This document shows, one piece after another, positions 41,782 to 49,735 of a stretch of DNA of 64,000 nucleotides; the first letter of the stretch is position 1; every line of letters begins with the position of its first letter. The notes beneath the pieces were generated by a model. The model saw only the letters and a list, made by a program, of their open reading frames with translations. It searched no databases and was not told the DNA's origin. The stretch spans positions 310,001-374,000 of the forward strand of contig NZ_MTQN01000011.1 in the NCBI RefSeq assembly GCF_001984195.1, read 5' to 3'. The position numbers were made by a program, and so were the translations under genes. The DNA is from Kribbella sp. ALI-6-A (lineage in GTDB: Bacteria; Actinomycetota; Actinomycetes; Propionibacteriales; Kribbellaceae).

Positions 41782-42420
41782 CTAGAAGGCTTGGTCCCTC
41801 GGTGGGAACAACTCGCGCGTGTCCCCGCCACCGGCCCAGACGCCGATCGCGAACGCGGCCGTTGCCTCCAGCAACCGAGCGCGCTGCAGGCCGCCGGCGT
41901 GGATGGGCTCACACCCGAGATCGCGGACCAGTACGGCGACCTGATCGAGGGCCTCCCGGTCGTCGCCGCAGATCGGCACGCCGAGCCGCTGACCGGGTTG
42001 CGGCGCTCGGCGCCAGACGCTGTCGGCGGCCAGGTTGAACGCCTTCACGACGCGCGCCTGGTCGGCGTAGCGGCTGATCGTCTCGGCCATCGCGTCGACG
42101 GCGAGCACGACGCCGGGATGGGTGATCGCGTTCGTACAGTCGATCAGGGTGCGGCCACGCAGGTCGACGGCCTGGACCGTCGCGATCGCGGCCTCGGCCG
42201 GTACGGCGAGCAGGACGACCGGGCCGAACTGCGCGGCCTCCTGCAACGTGCCGCCCCGCGGCGCCGGCTGCGTGCCGCGTGACGCGCGGCTGAGCTGCTC
42301 GGCGAGCTTCCGGGCTCGCTGCGGCGATCGGCCGCCGACGAAGATCTCGTGGCCGGCCTTCGCCCACTGCCCGCCGAGGGCTTCGGCCATCAGGCCGTTG
42401 CCGAGGATTCCGATTCGCAT
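41782..42420 (-). CDS. F420-dependent NADP oxidoreductase-like protein
   Basis: 212 residues of the NADPH:F420 reductase (Fno)/ProC-like family. The Rossmann motif is MRIGILGNGLMAEALG, the 2'-phosphate-binding region is VGGRSPQRARKL, and the hydrophobic run VVLLAVP and the loop LIDCTNAI are typical. It probably transfers hydride between F420H2 and NADP+ or acts on a related substrate. It is divergent from an HxlR regulator that may respond to the redox state or to a metabolite. F420-type enzymes nearby (two LLM proteins) support a supply role, but the association is circumstantial. Confidence 0.8.
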   Translation of the reverse strand: MRIGILGNGLMAEALGGQWAKAGHEIFVGGRSPQRARKLAEQLSRASRGTQPAPRGGTLQEAAQFGPVVLLAVPAEAAIATVQAVDLRGRTLIDCTNAITHPGVVLAVDAMAETISRYADQARVVKAFNLAADSVWRRAPQPGQRLGVPICGDDREALDQVAVLVRDLGCEPIHAGGLQRARLLEATAAFAIGVWAGGGDTRELFPPRDQAF

Positions 42421-42460
42421 GCTGCCTCCTTCATGGTCGAGGCCGTGACGCTAGCCGGGA

Positions 42461-42486
42461 CGAAACGCACCTGCTGGTGCCTTTCG
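42461..42486. promoter_or_regulatory. Candidate HxlR operator
   Basis: CGAAACGCACC-TGCT-GGTGCCTTTCG is a 26-bp inverted repeat (ten of eleven pairs) between the divergent NADP oxidoreductase and HxlR genes. Binding by the HxlR product is inferred from its position next to the gene. Confidence 0.55.
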
Positions 42487-42505
42487 CGGAGTGCACACTG
42501 GACCG

Positions 42506-42844
42506 GTGACGACGTTCTACGCGGACTGCCAGGCCCGGGTCGCCGCCGACCTGATCAGCGGGACCTGGCCGATGGTGGTCATCTACTCGCTGTCCAAAGG
42601 CCCGGCCCGCCCGGGCGACCTGCGCCGCAAGATCGGCGGCATCAGCCAGAAGGTGCTCACCGAAACGCTGCGCCGCCTCGAGCACAACGGCATCGTCGAA
42701 CGCCGCCGCTACGCCGAAGCACCGCCACGGGTCGAGTACTCGCTCACCGAGGCCGGTCGCGACCTGCTCGTCCCGATCGAGGCCCTGGGCGACTGGGCTG
42801 CCAAGCACGCGTCGACGGTCCTGGACGCGCAGGAGCCGGCCTGA
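42506..42844 (+). CDS. HxlR-family winged-helix regulator
   Basis: About 112 residues from GTG 42506 (VTTFYADCQARVAADLISG); GTG 42491 is also possible and would add five residues. The HxlR winged helix is clear: GTWPMVVIYSLSKGPARPGDLRRKIGGISQKVLTETLRRLEHNGIVERRRY. The first helix carries the cysteine (YADC) by which many HxlR proteins sense electrophiles or formaldehyde. It is divergent from the F420-dependent oxidoreductase gene and likely controls it. The 26-bp dyad lies just upstream of its start. Confidence 0.85.
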   Translation: MTTFYADCQARVAADLISGTWPMVVIYSLSKGPARPGDLRRKIGGISQKVLTETLRRLEHNGIVERRRYAEAPPRVEYSLTEAGRDLLVPIEALGDWAAKHASTVLDAQEPA

Positions 42845-42874
42845 CCGCTGGTCCCCGGTCGTGGCGGGCCGCAA

Positions 42875-44251
42875 CTATCGCGGATCGGACGTACCGAGGA
42901 GGCGGCGGGTCAGGGTGTCGCGGGCGGACAGCAGTTCGGCGGCTGCGGCTTGTAGGTGCTGGTCGCCGGGAGTCGCGCCGGCTTCGGCGGCGAGCAGGAC
43001 GGCCCGTCGTACCAGCTCCTTGGCGAAGGAGGCCGTGGTGCCTTCGGTCTCGGCGACGATCCGGTCGATCACCGCCGGGCTCAGGTCGAGGGTCGGGCCG
43101 TAGAGCGTGAGCAGACGGGCTCGACCGGCCGCGTCGGGCAGCGGGACCTCCACCGCGAGGTCGACCCGGCCGGGGCGTTCGGCCAGCGCCGGTTCGAGGA
43201 TGTCGGCGCGGTTGGTGGTCAGCAGGAACGCCACGTCGGCGTCCTCGGCCAGGCCGTCCATCTCGTTCAGCACCTGGAACAACAACGGGTTCTCGCTGCC
43301 GTGGAGGTGGTCCCGCGACTCGGCGATCAGGTCGCAGTCCTCCAGGACGACGAGCGCCGGCTGCAATTTCCGGGCCAGCGCGCACGCCTCACCGACGTAC
43401 CGGATGCTCATGCCGGCCAGCAGCACGACGGTGAACTCCGGCAGTCGCGACAGCAGGTACCGCACGGTGTGCGTCTTGCCTGTGCCCGGAGGTCCGTACA
43501 GCAGGACGCCGCGGCGCAGATGCTGGCCGCTCCGCAGCAGCGCCTCCCGATGCTCGGCGACACCGATCACTTCACGCTCGACCCGCTCCAGTACGCCGTC
43601 CGGCAGCACCACGTCGTCGCGCGCGATCCCCGGCCGCGGGTGCAACCGGAACGGCCCGACCCCGTGGCCGAAGTCGTGCGGCTCGAACGACACCACCTTG
43701 CCGCGGAACACGTTGTGCTCGCGGATCAGGTCTGGCAGCGCCCGCAGCAGCCGCTCCCCCGCGTCCTTCGACGTGGCCAGCACCTCGAGCTGCACCGTGA
43801 TCCGCCCGAACTGCGGGTTCGCGGCCCGCAGCAACGCTGCGTACCGGTCCTCACCGCGCCGGCCGAGGTAGAAGCCGAAGGCGACACAGTCCATCTCGAC
43901 GCCGACATCGACCGCGACCCGCTGGTAGTCGACCGCGCCGATCGCGAACCGGCCGTGACCGGCCGCCAGTTCGAGCAGCTCGCCGAGCGAGTGGTGACCG
44001 CGGTCGCTGCCGGCCAGACCGATCACCTCCGCGCTGTCGAACCAGCTCTCCAGCGCCAGCTGCACGTTCGGCAGCTCGAACGGCGGGAAGGTCGCCGCGA
44101 TCACCGGCAAGTCCGCGGGCTCGACCTCCAGATGGGCGCGCAGCCGGTCGCGCAGGTTCTCCCGGGCGATCCCGGTCGGCGTCTGGTGCATCCGTTCCAG
44201 GAACGCCCGGAACAGCCGGGCGAACTCCGCGACCTCGTCCTGCTCCGTCAT
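42875..44251 (-). CDS. BCS1/CDC48-like AAA ATPase with an uncharacterised N-terminal domain
   Basis: 458 residues. The N-terminal 215 residues are of no recognised family. The AAA domain (about 215-450) has Walker A YGPPGTGKT (252-260), Walker B as LVVLEDCD (300-307), sensor 1 LLTTNRAD, and RPGRVDLAVEVPLPD with the arginine finger region. The ED order in place of DE in Walker B is the form found in BCS1-type AAA proteins. Its client is unknown. It starts at ATG 44251 and stands alone, its stop 30 bp from the convergent HxlR gene. Confidence 0.85.
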   Translation of the reverse strand: MTEQDEVAEFARLFRAFLERMHQTPTGIARENLRDRLRAHLEVEPADLPVIAATFPPFELPNVQLALESWFDSAEVIGLAGSDRGHHSLGELLELAAGHGRFAIGAVDYQRVAVDVGVEMDCVAFGFYLGRRGEDRYAALLRAANPQFGRITVQLEVLATSKDAGERLLRALPDLIREHNVFRGKVVSFEPHDFGHGVGPFRLHPRPGIARDDVVLPDGVLERVEREVIGVAEHREALLRSGQHLRRGVLLYGPPGTGKTHTVRYLLSRLPEFTVVLLAGMSIRYVGEACALARKLQPALVVLEDCDLIAESRDHLHGSENPLLFQVLNEMDGLAEDADVAFLLTTNRADILEPALAERPGRVDLAVEVPLPDAAGRARLLTLYGPTLDLSPAVIDRIVAETEGTTASFAKELVRRAVLLAAEAGATPGDQHLQAAAAELLSARDTLTRRLLGTSDPR

Positions 44252-44318
44252 GACGCCCCCAGCCGGGATCGCGGATGTAGCGGAGGGGTCCTCCGATACG
44301 CCCTATAGGATTCTCACT

Positions 44319-45137
44319 ATGACATCGACTGAGTCCACCGAGCGCCCGTACGCCGCCTTCCCGGTTCGCATCGGTGTTCAGATCCAGCCCCAGCACGCGC
44401 AGTACGCCGACATCCGCCGCACCGTCGCCAAGGTGGAGGAACTCGGCGTCGACGTGGTGTTCAACTGGGACCACTTCTACCCGCTGTCCGGTGAGCCCGA
44501 AGGACTGCACTTCGAGGCCTGGACGATGCTGGCCGCCTGGGCGGAGGCGACCGAGCGGATCGAGTTCGGCGCGCTGGTGACCTGCAACTCCTACCGCAAC
44601 CCCGACCTGCTGGCCGACATGGCCCGCACGGTCGACCACATCAGCGAGGGCCGGCTGATCTTCGGCATCGGCTCCGGCTGGTTCGAGAAGGACTACGACG
44701 AGTACGGCTACCCGTTCGGTACGGCGGGCGGGCGGCTCGACGCGCTCGGTGAGGCGCTGCCGCGGATCGAGCAGCGCTGGGCCAAGCTGAACCCCAAGCC
44801 GACCCGGGACATCCCGGTGCTGATCGGCGGCGGTGGCGAGAAGAAGACCCTGAAGCTGGTCGCCCAGCACGCCAACATCTGGCACGGCTTCGGCGACGCC
44901 GAGACGATCGCGCACAAGCACGCCGTACTGGACGGCCACTGCGCGACGATCGGCCGCGACCCGGGCGAGATCGAGCGGTCCGCGGCGGTCGGCGACAAGA
45001 GCCCCGAGGAGGTCGGCAAGGCGATGCTCGACGTCGGCACCCGGCTGTTCACGCTGAGCACCTCCGGCCCGGACTACGACCTCGGCCTGGTCCGCGACTG
45101 GCTGGCCTGGCGCGACGAGGTCAACGCCAAGGCCTGA
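44319..45137 (+). CDS. LLM-class F420-dependent oxidoreductase
   Basis: 272 residues from ATG 44319. A luciferase-like TIM barrel is shown by FPVRIGVQIQPQHAQY, VVFNWDHFYPL, FGALVTCNSYRNPDLLADMARTVDHISEGR and GIGSGWFEKDYDEYGY. This subgroup is typically F420-dependent in actinomycetes. AGGA lies eight bases upstream of the start, and the TATAGG sequence just before it may be part of a -10 region. It ends at a strong terminator before the deformylase gene. Substrate unknown. Confidence 0.88.
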   Translation: MTSTESTERPYAAFPVRIGVQIQPQHAQYADIRRTVAKVEELGVDVVFNWDHFYPLSGEPEGLHFEAWTMLAAWAEATERIEFGALVTCNSYRNPDLLADMARTVDHISEGRLIFGIGSGWFEKDYDEYGYPFGTAGGRLDALGEALPRIEQRWAKLNPKPTRDIPVLIGGGGEKKTLKLVAQHANIWHGFGDAETIAHKHAVLDGHCATIGRDPGEIERSAAVGDKSPEEVGKAMLDVGTRLFTLSTSGPDYDLGLVRDWLAWRDEVNAKA

Positions 45138-45146
45138 TCCGACCGT

Positions 45147-45179
45147 GGTGCCCGTGCTCGCAGCGTGAGCACGGGCACC
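45147..45179 (+). terminator. Rho-independent-type hairpin after the LLM gene
   Basis: GGTGCCCGTGCTC (45147-45159) pairs perfectly with GAGCACGGGCACC (45167-45179) around a 7-base loop. It is followed by a short TTG-CCTTTG tract. Confidence 0.75.
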
Positions 45180-45239
45180 TTGCCTTTGCCGGGGGCCACC
45201 CTGGGCGGGCTCGGCCGGGGCTTCGCTAGGATTTCCGGC

Positions 45240-45845
45240 ATGCCTACGCTGCCTACGAACGGTTCGGTGCTGCCCATCACGCGGTGGGGCGAGGACGTGA
45301 TGCACCGGCTGAACAAGCCGGTCACCGACTTCGGCGACGAACTGCAGAAGCTGGTCGCCGACATGGTCGCGACGATGAACGCGGCCGAGGGCGTCGGGCT
45401 GGCCGCGAACCAGGTGGGCGTCGACCTGCAGCTGTTCGTGTTCGACTGCCCGGACAAGAACGGCGTCCGCCACCAGGGGGTCGTCTGCAACCCGAAGCTC
45501 GAACTGCCCGAGGGCAAGGACCGCCGGCTGGACGAGGGCGAAGAGGGCTGCCTGTCGCTGCCCGGCGCGTTCACCAAGTGCGCCCGCCCGGACTTCGCGC
45601 GGGTGACCGGCGTCGACCAGCACGGCGAGCCGGTGTCGTACGAGGGCGACGGACTGCTCGCGCGCTGCCTGCAGCACGAGACCGACCACACGCAGGGCAT
45701 GGTGTTCGGCGACCGGCTGTCGCGGAAGTACAAGCGCCGCCTGTTCGCCGAGGCCGAGGAGCTCGCCCCTGACTACCCGGCGGACTGGCCGGTCTCCCCG
45801 ATGCTGAACGTCGAGCAGCACGAGGGCCAGCCGGTCAGCGAGTAG
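45240..45845 (+). CDS. def: Peptide deformylase
   Basis: 201 residues from ATG 45240 (MPTLPTNGSVLPITRWGED). All three deformylase motifs are present: GVGLAANQVG (motif 1), EGCLSLP with metal-binding C104 (motif 2), and QHETDH with H146, E147 and H150 (motif 3). It removes the formyl group from nascent N-terminal methionine. The C-terminal extension (KRRLFAEAEELAPDYPAD) is usual for actinobacterial type. It is one of what are usually several def paralogues. An upstream reading to 45165 adds only low-complexity sequence and was rejected. Confidence 0.95.
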   Translation: MPTLPTNGSVLPITRWGEDVMHRLNKPVTDFGDELQKLVADMVATMNAAEGVGLAANQVGVDLQLFVFDCPDKNGVRHQGVVCNPKLELPEGKDRRLDEGEEGCLSLPGAFTKCARPDFARVTGVDQHGEPVSYEGDGLLARCLQHETDHTQGMVFGDRLSRKYKRRLFAEAEELAPDYPADWPVSPMLNVEQHEGQPVSE

Positions 45846-45890
45846 TTGCCGTCGGCCTGACTCGCTCAGCGCGGGTGACGGCCCGACACG

Positions 45891-46811
45891 TCACTTGCCG
45901 GTCAGGGCTTCGGGGGTCCTGGTCGGGTTGAGGGAGGCCGGGGTAGTGGCCGGCTGGGCGAGTTCTGGGGGCTTGGGTTGCTGGGGCAGTTCGGGCTGGG
46001 GTTGCTCGGACGGCTCGGGCTCGTCGGCTTTCGCTGTCGCCTTGGACGGCGCCTCGGTGGGTGTCGAGCGTTCCAGGAAGCGCAGCAGCTCGACCGGGAA
46101 GGGCAGGACGAGCGTCGAGTTCTTCTCGGCGGCGACCTCGACGACGGTCTGCAGCAGGCGGAGCTGGAGCGCGGCGGGGTGCTCGGCCATCACCTCGGCG
46201 GCCTGGCCGAGCTTCTCCGAGGCCTGCAGTTCGCCGTCGGCGGTGATGATCCGGGCCCGGCGTTCGCGCTCGGCCTCGGCCTGGCGCGACATCGAGCGCT
46301 TCATCGTCTCCGGCAGCGCGACGTCCTTGATCTCGACGCGTTCGATGTGCACGCCCCAGTCCAGCGCGGGGCTGTCGATCATCAGCTCCATGCCCTGGTT
46401 GAGGCGTTCGCGGTTGGACAGCAGGTCGTCCAGGTCGCTCTTGCCGATGATCGAGCGCAGCGAGGTCTGCGCGACCTGACCGATCGCGGAGGTGTAGTCC
46501 TGCACGTCGACCGCCGCTCGCACCGGGTCGACCACGCTGAAGTAGACGACCGCGTCGACGCGCACCGTCACGTTGTCGCGGGTGATGCCGTCCTGGGCCG
46601 GGACCGGCATCGTGATGATCTGCATGTTGACCTTCTGCAGCCGGTCGACGAACGGGACCAGCATCGCCAGCCCCGGTCCGCGGACCTCCGGCAGTACGCG
46701 TCCGAACCGGTAGACCACCCCGCGCTCGAACTGCTTGACCACGCGCACGGACAGCGCCGCTCCGACCAGTACTGCGGCCACGACGGCGAGCATCACGATC
46801 AGGAACACCAT
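45891..46811 (-). CDS. SPFH/slipin (stomatin-like) membrane protein
   Basis: 306 residues. One N-terminal membrane anchor (VFLIVMLAVVAAVLVGAALSV) precedes the SPFH/band 7 domain (VVKQFERGVVYRFGRVLPEVRGPGLAMLVPFVD ... VDAVVYFSVVDPVRA). A coiled segment follows (RQAEAERERRARIITADGELQASEKLGQAAEVM), then a Pro/Glu-rich tail (from residue 260) that is presumably unstructured. Stomatin-like proteins organise membrane microdomains and recruit partners. GGAGGAG sits before ATG 46811. It is divergent from a MarR regulator over an AT-rich dyad and is almost certainly its target. Confidence 0.9.
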   Translation of the reverse strand: MVFLIVMLAVVAAVLVGAALSVRVVKQFERGVVYRFGRVLPEVRGPGLAMLVPFVDRLQKVNMQIITMPVPAQDGITRDNVTVRVDAVVYFSVVDPVRAAVDVQDYTSAIGQVAQTSLRSIIGKSDLDDLLSNRERLNQGMELMIDSPALDWGVHIERVEIKDVALPETMKRSMSRQAEAERERRARIITADGELQASEKLGQAAEVMAEHPAALQLRLLQTVVEVAAEKNSTLVLPFPVELLRFLERSTPTEAPSKATAKADEPEPSEQPQPELPQQPKPPELAQPATTPASLNPTRTPEALTGK

Positions 46812-46831
46812 GTCTCCTCCGATCCCGCCGT

Positions 46832-46850
46832 TATATCGTAACACGATATA
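46832..46850. promoter_or_regulatory. AT-rich 19-bp dyad, MarR-type operator
   Basis: TATATCGT-AAC-ACGATATA is a perfect dyad with 8-bp arms in otherwise GC-rich DNA. It is centred 30 bp from the SPFH start and 52 bp from the MarR start. The arms contain TATA-type -10 hexamers for both directions (TATAGT, TATAAC), so occupancy would block both promoters. Confidence 0.8.
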
Positions 46851-46892
46851 GTCGCGGTGGCGCCGGTGGACGGCGACCGAAGGAGGATGGTT

Positions 46893-47312
46893 GTGCAGGC
46901 CGACAGCAAGCCGTTGACGAAGGCGGATTTCGAGGCACTGGCCCGGTTCCGCTTCGGAATCCGGCGCTACCTGCGGTTCAGCGAGCAGACCGTGCGCGGT
47001 CACGGGCTGACACCGCAGCAGTACCAGCTTCTGCTCGCGCTGAAGGGGTTTCCGGGCCGCGAGTGGGCGACGATGAGCGAGGTCGCCGAGCGTCTCCAGC
47101 TCCGCCACCACAGCGCCGGCGAGCTGGTGAACCGCGCTCAGTCCCAGGGGTTGGTTCAACGCCTCCCCCACCCCGAAGACGCGCGATCGGTCCGCGTCGA
47201 GCTGACGGAGGACGGTCAGGACGCGTTGGCCCGCCTCAGTTCCCTGCACCGCGACGAGCTACGCCGGATGGAGGAGGCGTTGGCCCTGCCACACTGGAGT
47301 GAACCGTCCTGA
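46893..47312 (+). CDS. MarR-family transcriptional regulator
   Basis: About 139 residues from GTG 46893, which AGGAGG (46880-46886) supports. ATG 46887 sits inside the Shine-Dalgarno and is less likely. The winged helix-turn-helix is clear (TPQQYQLLLALKGFPGREWATMSEVAERLQLRHHSAGELVNRAQSQGLVQR with the wing HPEDARSVRVELTEDG). MarR proteins usually repress divergent genes and release on binding a phenolic or lipid ligand or on oxidation. The perfect dyad at 46832-46850 is its probable operator, and the SPFH gene its target. Confidence 0.9.
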   Translation: MQADSKPLTKADFEALARFRFGIRRYLRFSEQTVRGHGLTPQQYQLLLALKGFPGREWATMSEVAERLQLRHHSAGELVNRAQSQGLVQRLPHPEDARSVRVELTEDGQDALARLSSLHRDELRRMEEALALPHWSEPS

Positions 47313-47408
47313 ACATCCTTTGCCCATAGCAACTAGTGCGCCTGGAGGACTTCGGTGAACGACGTACCTGGTGCTGTCGCGACCGCCGTCGGTCGGTAGG
47401 CGGTCGCG

Positions 47409-47900
47409 ATGCGAGAACTCACGGCCTACGAGCGGGCAACGCTCGAGCTCGACCTGCCGGTGATCCAGCGATGGGCGGCGGCACACCCCGAGCTCGGCGC
47501 CGAGGCGGTGGTCGATCGCGACGAGTACGACTCGAACGTCGGGCACGTCCTGCTGGTCGTCTGGTTGCGCGACCACTCGGCCGTACGGCGTACGCGCGAG
47601 CAACTGGTCGAGGTGATGGCCCGGCCGGAGCATCTGCGCGTACGCCGGTGGATGCCAAACCCGGCGGAGGTCGAGCGGCTGCGGGAGATCGTACGAGCGA
47701 TGCGCGCCGAGGGACCGGGGCGTGCGCAGATCAGCGTCACCGGGCTCGACGGCGAGACTGGTTTCTTGGTGGTCGGGCTGGATCGGCAGGACGCGGACTT
47801 CGCGGCGGAGATCGAGGCGGTGCGGCCGGGGTGGGTGCGGGTGCTGCCGGACCCGATCGGTGTCGCGCCGCTCGGTGACGACCGGCCGGAGCCCGGCTAG
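47409..47900 (+). CDS. Hypothetical protein (163 aa)
   Basis: No family recognised. A mixed alpha/beta sequence: an N-terminal helix (ELTAYERATLELDLP), a middle with VGHVLLVVWLRDHSAVRRT, and a C-terminal half with ETGFLVVGLDRQDADFAAEIEAV and VRVLPDPIGVAPL. The latter resembles parts of PilT/DUF-type small soluble proteins without a firm match. ATG 47409 is preceded by GGTAGGCGG. Its stop overlaps the stop of the convergent kinase-like gene. Coding character looks real, but no function is claimed. Confidence 0.6.
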   Translation: MRELTAYERATLELDLPVIQRWAAAHPELGAEAVVDRDEYDSNVGHVLLVVWLRDHSAVRRTREQLVEVMARPEHLRVRRWMPNPAEVERLREIVRAMRAEGPGRAQISVTGLDGETGFLVVGLDRQDADFAAEIEAVRPGWVRVLPDPIGVAPLGDDRPEPG

Positions 47901-48601
47901 TTGACTCTTGCGTGCTGGGCTCGGGCGTCGGCTGCGGCCAGGCCTGCTCGGAGGGAATCTTGGGCGCCCGGCGGCCACGGGCCTGAGGCGGCCAGGGGGA
48001 TTTCGGCGATGAAGCGGCGCTCGGACTCCGGGATCTTGGCGGCGACGAGGTCGGGGTTGTTGGCGGCGGTCGCGTAGAGGTTGGGGCCGTCGGCGTAGAA
48101 GAGGTCGGCGGCGACCAGTCGGCCGTCGGTGGTGCGCATCACGTTGGACGGGTTGGTGTCGAGCGGGCCGCACCAGGGCAGCTCGCGCAGGGCCTGGTCG
48201 TGGATGCGGCGTACGACGTCGACGAGTTCGGCGACGTGCGGGGCTCGCGTGGTGATCGCCTGGTGGAACGCGGTCGCCTCAGCCGCGGGGACCGGGTTGA
48301 GCCACTCCATCAACTGGAAGTCGCCACCCCCGGTGAGGCGGCGATGGGCGAACAGCAACGGGACCTGCCAGGTGTGGGCGGCTTCTCGGTAGAGCGCCGC
48401 GGTGTACGGCCCGGTGGGATCGAACGGGCTGATCCGCGCCGCGGCAGTGCCGTCCGGGGAGCGCAGCGCGATGGCCCAGTCACCAGCGCCGCACGGCGTC
48501 CAGCCGGCGGCGAGAAGCGCTCGCTCGATGTCGCGGTGATCGGCGTCCGGCCCGATCAGCGCGAGCGTTTCGCGGTAGGCGTCGGCGTCGTCCGGTCTCA
48601 C
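47897..48601 (-). CDS. Protein-kinase-like (aminoglycoside phosphotransferase-type) protein
   Basis: 234 residues from GTG 48601, with GAGGAGAG upstream. It has a reduced kinase-like fold: a small N-lobe (WAIALRSPDGTAAARISPFDP), a hinge with LMEWLNPVP, and a C-lobe segment DTNPSNVMRTTDGRLVAADLFYADG in which the usual catalytic HxD is replaced (LDTNPSN). Members of this type include inactive or atypical kinases. The missing base in the catalytic loop suggests binding rather than phosphorylation. It is divergent from the LacI gene (81 bp) and may share its control. Confidence 0.65.
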   Translation of the reverse strand: MRPDDADAYRETLALIGPDADHRDIERALLAAGWTPCGAGDWAIALRSPDGTAAARISPFDPTGPYTAALYREAAHTWQVPLLFAHRRLTGGGDFQLMEWLNPVPAAEATAFHQAITTRAPHVAELVDVVRRIHDQALRELPWCGPLDTNPSNVMRTTDGRLVAADLFYADGPNLYATAANNPDLVAAKIPESERRFIAEIPLAASGPWPPGAQDSLRAGLAAADARAQHARVN

Positions 48602-48682
48602 GGTGTGCTCTCCTCGAGGTGGTCGGTGCCGATCCCCATCTCACCATCCCCGTCCACCGGTTTTCGTCGCTAAGCTGCCCGG

Positions 48683-49735
48683 GTGCCGTCCATGCCGAGC
48701 GAACCAGGGGCCAAGCGCCCGGTCACGCTCGACGACGTCGCGCGGCACGCGGGCGTGTCCCAGCCGACGGCCTCGCGGGTGCTGAACGGCAGCGCGCGCA
48801 AGGTCGCCGAGAGCTATCGCGAACGGGTCCTCGCGGCGGCTCGTCAGCTCGGCTACACCCCGAACCTGCCGGCCCAGGCGATGGCCCGCGGTACGTCGCG
48901 CACGGTCGCGCTGGTGATCAGCCTGATCGCCGACCCCTACTTCTCCGCGATGGCCGCCGAGATCATGAAGCAGGCCGAGGCGATCGGACTGCACGTGTCG
49001 ATCGCCGTCACCGAGCGGCACGCCGAGCGCGAGCTCGACCTGGTCCGCGAGCTCCGCGGGCAACAGCCGCGGGCGATCATCCTGGCCGGCACCGGGTACG
49101 TCGACCCGCCGTCGGAGCAGGACCTGATCGACGAGCTGCGCCGCTACGAGGAGACCGGCGGGCGCGTCGTACTGATCAGCCGCAACGATCTGCCCTTCGA
49201 GACCGTCGACTTCGACAATCACGAAGGCGCGCGACAGCTGGCCCGTGAGGTTGCGCGACTCGGCTACCACCGTTGCCTGGTGCTCGGAAGCGCCACTCCC
49301 CTGCTCTCGATGCAGCGCCGGGTCGATGGTTTCGTGCAGGGGCTGATCGAGTCGGGTGCGGGCGACGCGCGGGTGCATCACCCCGAGTTCAGTTGGGTCG
49401 GGGCCCGCGACTACATCTTGTCCCTGACCGACGACGAGCTCCGCGACCTGCAGCTGGTGTTCGCCGTCACCGACGACATGGCGCTCGGCGCGCTGGCGGG
49501 TCTCCGCGAGCGCGGCCTGCGCATCCCCGAAGACGTCGGCGTGGCCGGCTTCGACGACATCAGCACCCTGCGCGACGTCGTACCGAAGCTGACCACGGTC
49601 CACGTCGACCTGGCCGCGGTCGCGGAGGAGGCCGTGTACCGGGCGACAACCCACGACCCGGACCTGGTACGTCGTACGGCGCCCGCGTACCCGGTGCTGC
49701 GGGACAGCACTCCCCCCATCAGGCCAGGGGTTTGA
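48683..49735 (+). CDS. LacI-family transcriptional regulator
   Basis: 350 residues. The N-terminal helix-turn-helix and hinge helix (VTLDDVARHAGVSQPTASRVLNG ... YTPNLPAQAMARGTSRTVALV) are followed by a periplasmic-binding-protein-like sensor domain (about 65-340) that would bind a sugar or related ligand. GTG 48683 is used; ATG 48692 could also start it. No operator was found next to this gene. The only clear LacI-type palindrome in the window (26943) lies 22 kb away, so a link between them is only a possibility. The 3' end overlaps the convergent MBL gene by 17 bp. Confidence 0.93.
   Translation: MPSMPSEPGAKRPVTLDDVARHAGVSQPTASRVLNGSARKVAESYRERVLAAARQLGYTPNLPAQAMARGTSRTVALVISLIADPYFSAMAAEIMKQAEAIGLHVSIAVTERHAERELDLVRELRGQQPRAIILAGTGYVDPPSEQDLIDELRRYEETGGRVVLISRNDLPFETVDFDNHEGARQLAREVARLGYHRCLVLGSATPLLSMQRRVDGFVQGLIESGAGDARVHHPEFSWVGARDYILSLTDDELRDLQLVFAVTDDMALGALAGLRERGLRIPEDVGVAGFDDISTLRDVVPKLTTVHVDLAAVAEEAVYRATTHDPDLVRRTAPAYPVLRDSTPPIRPGV

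Noticed and set aside
45846..45890. Terminator between the deformylase and SPFH genes
   Set aside because: Only a 6-bp GCCGTC/GACGGC pairing with a long loop was found; too weak to list as a feature.
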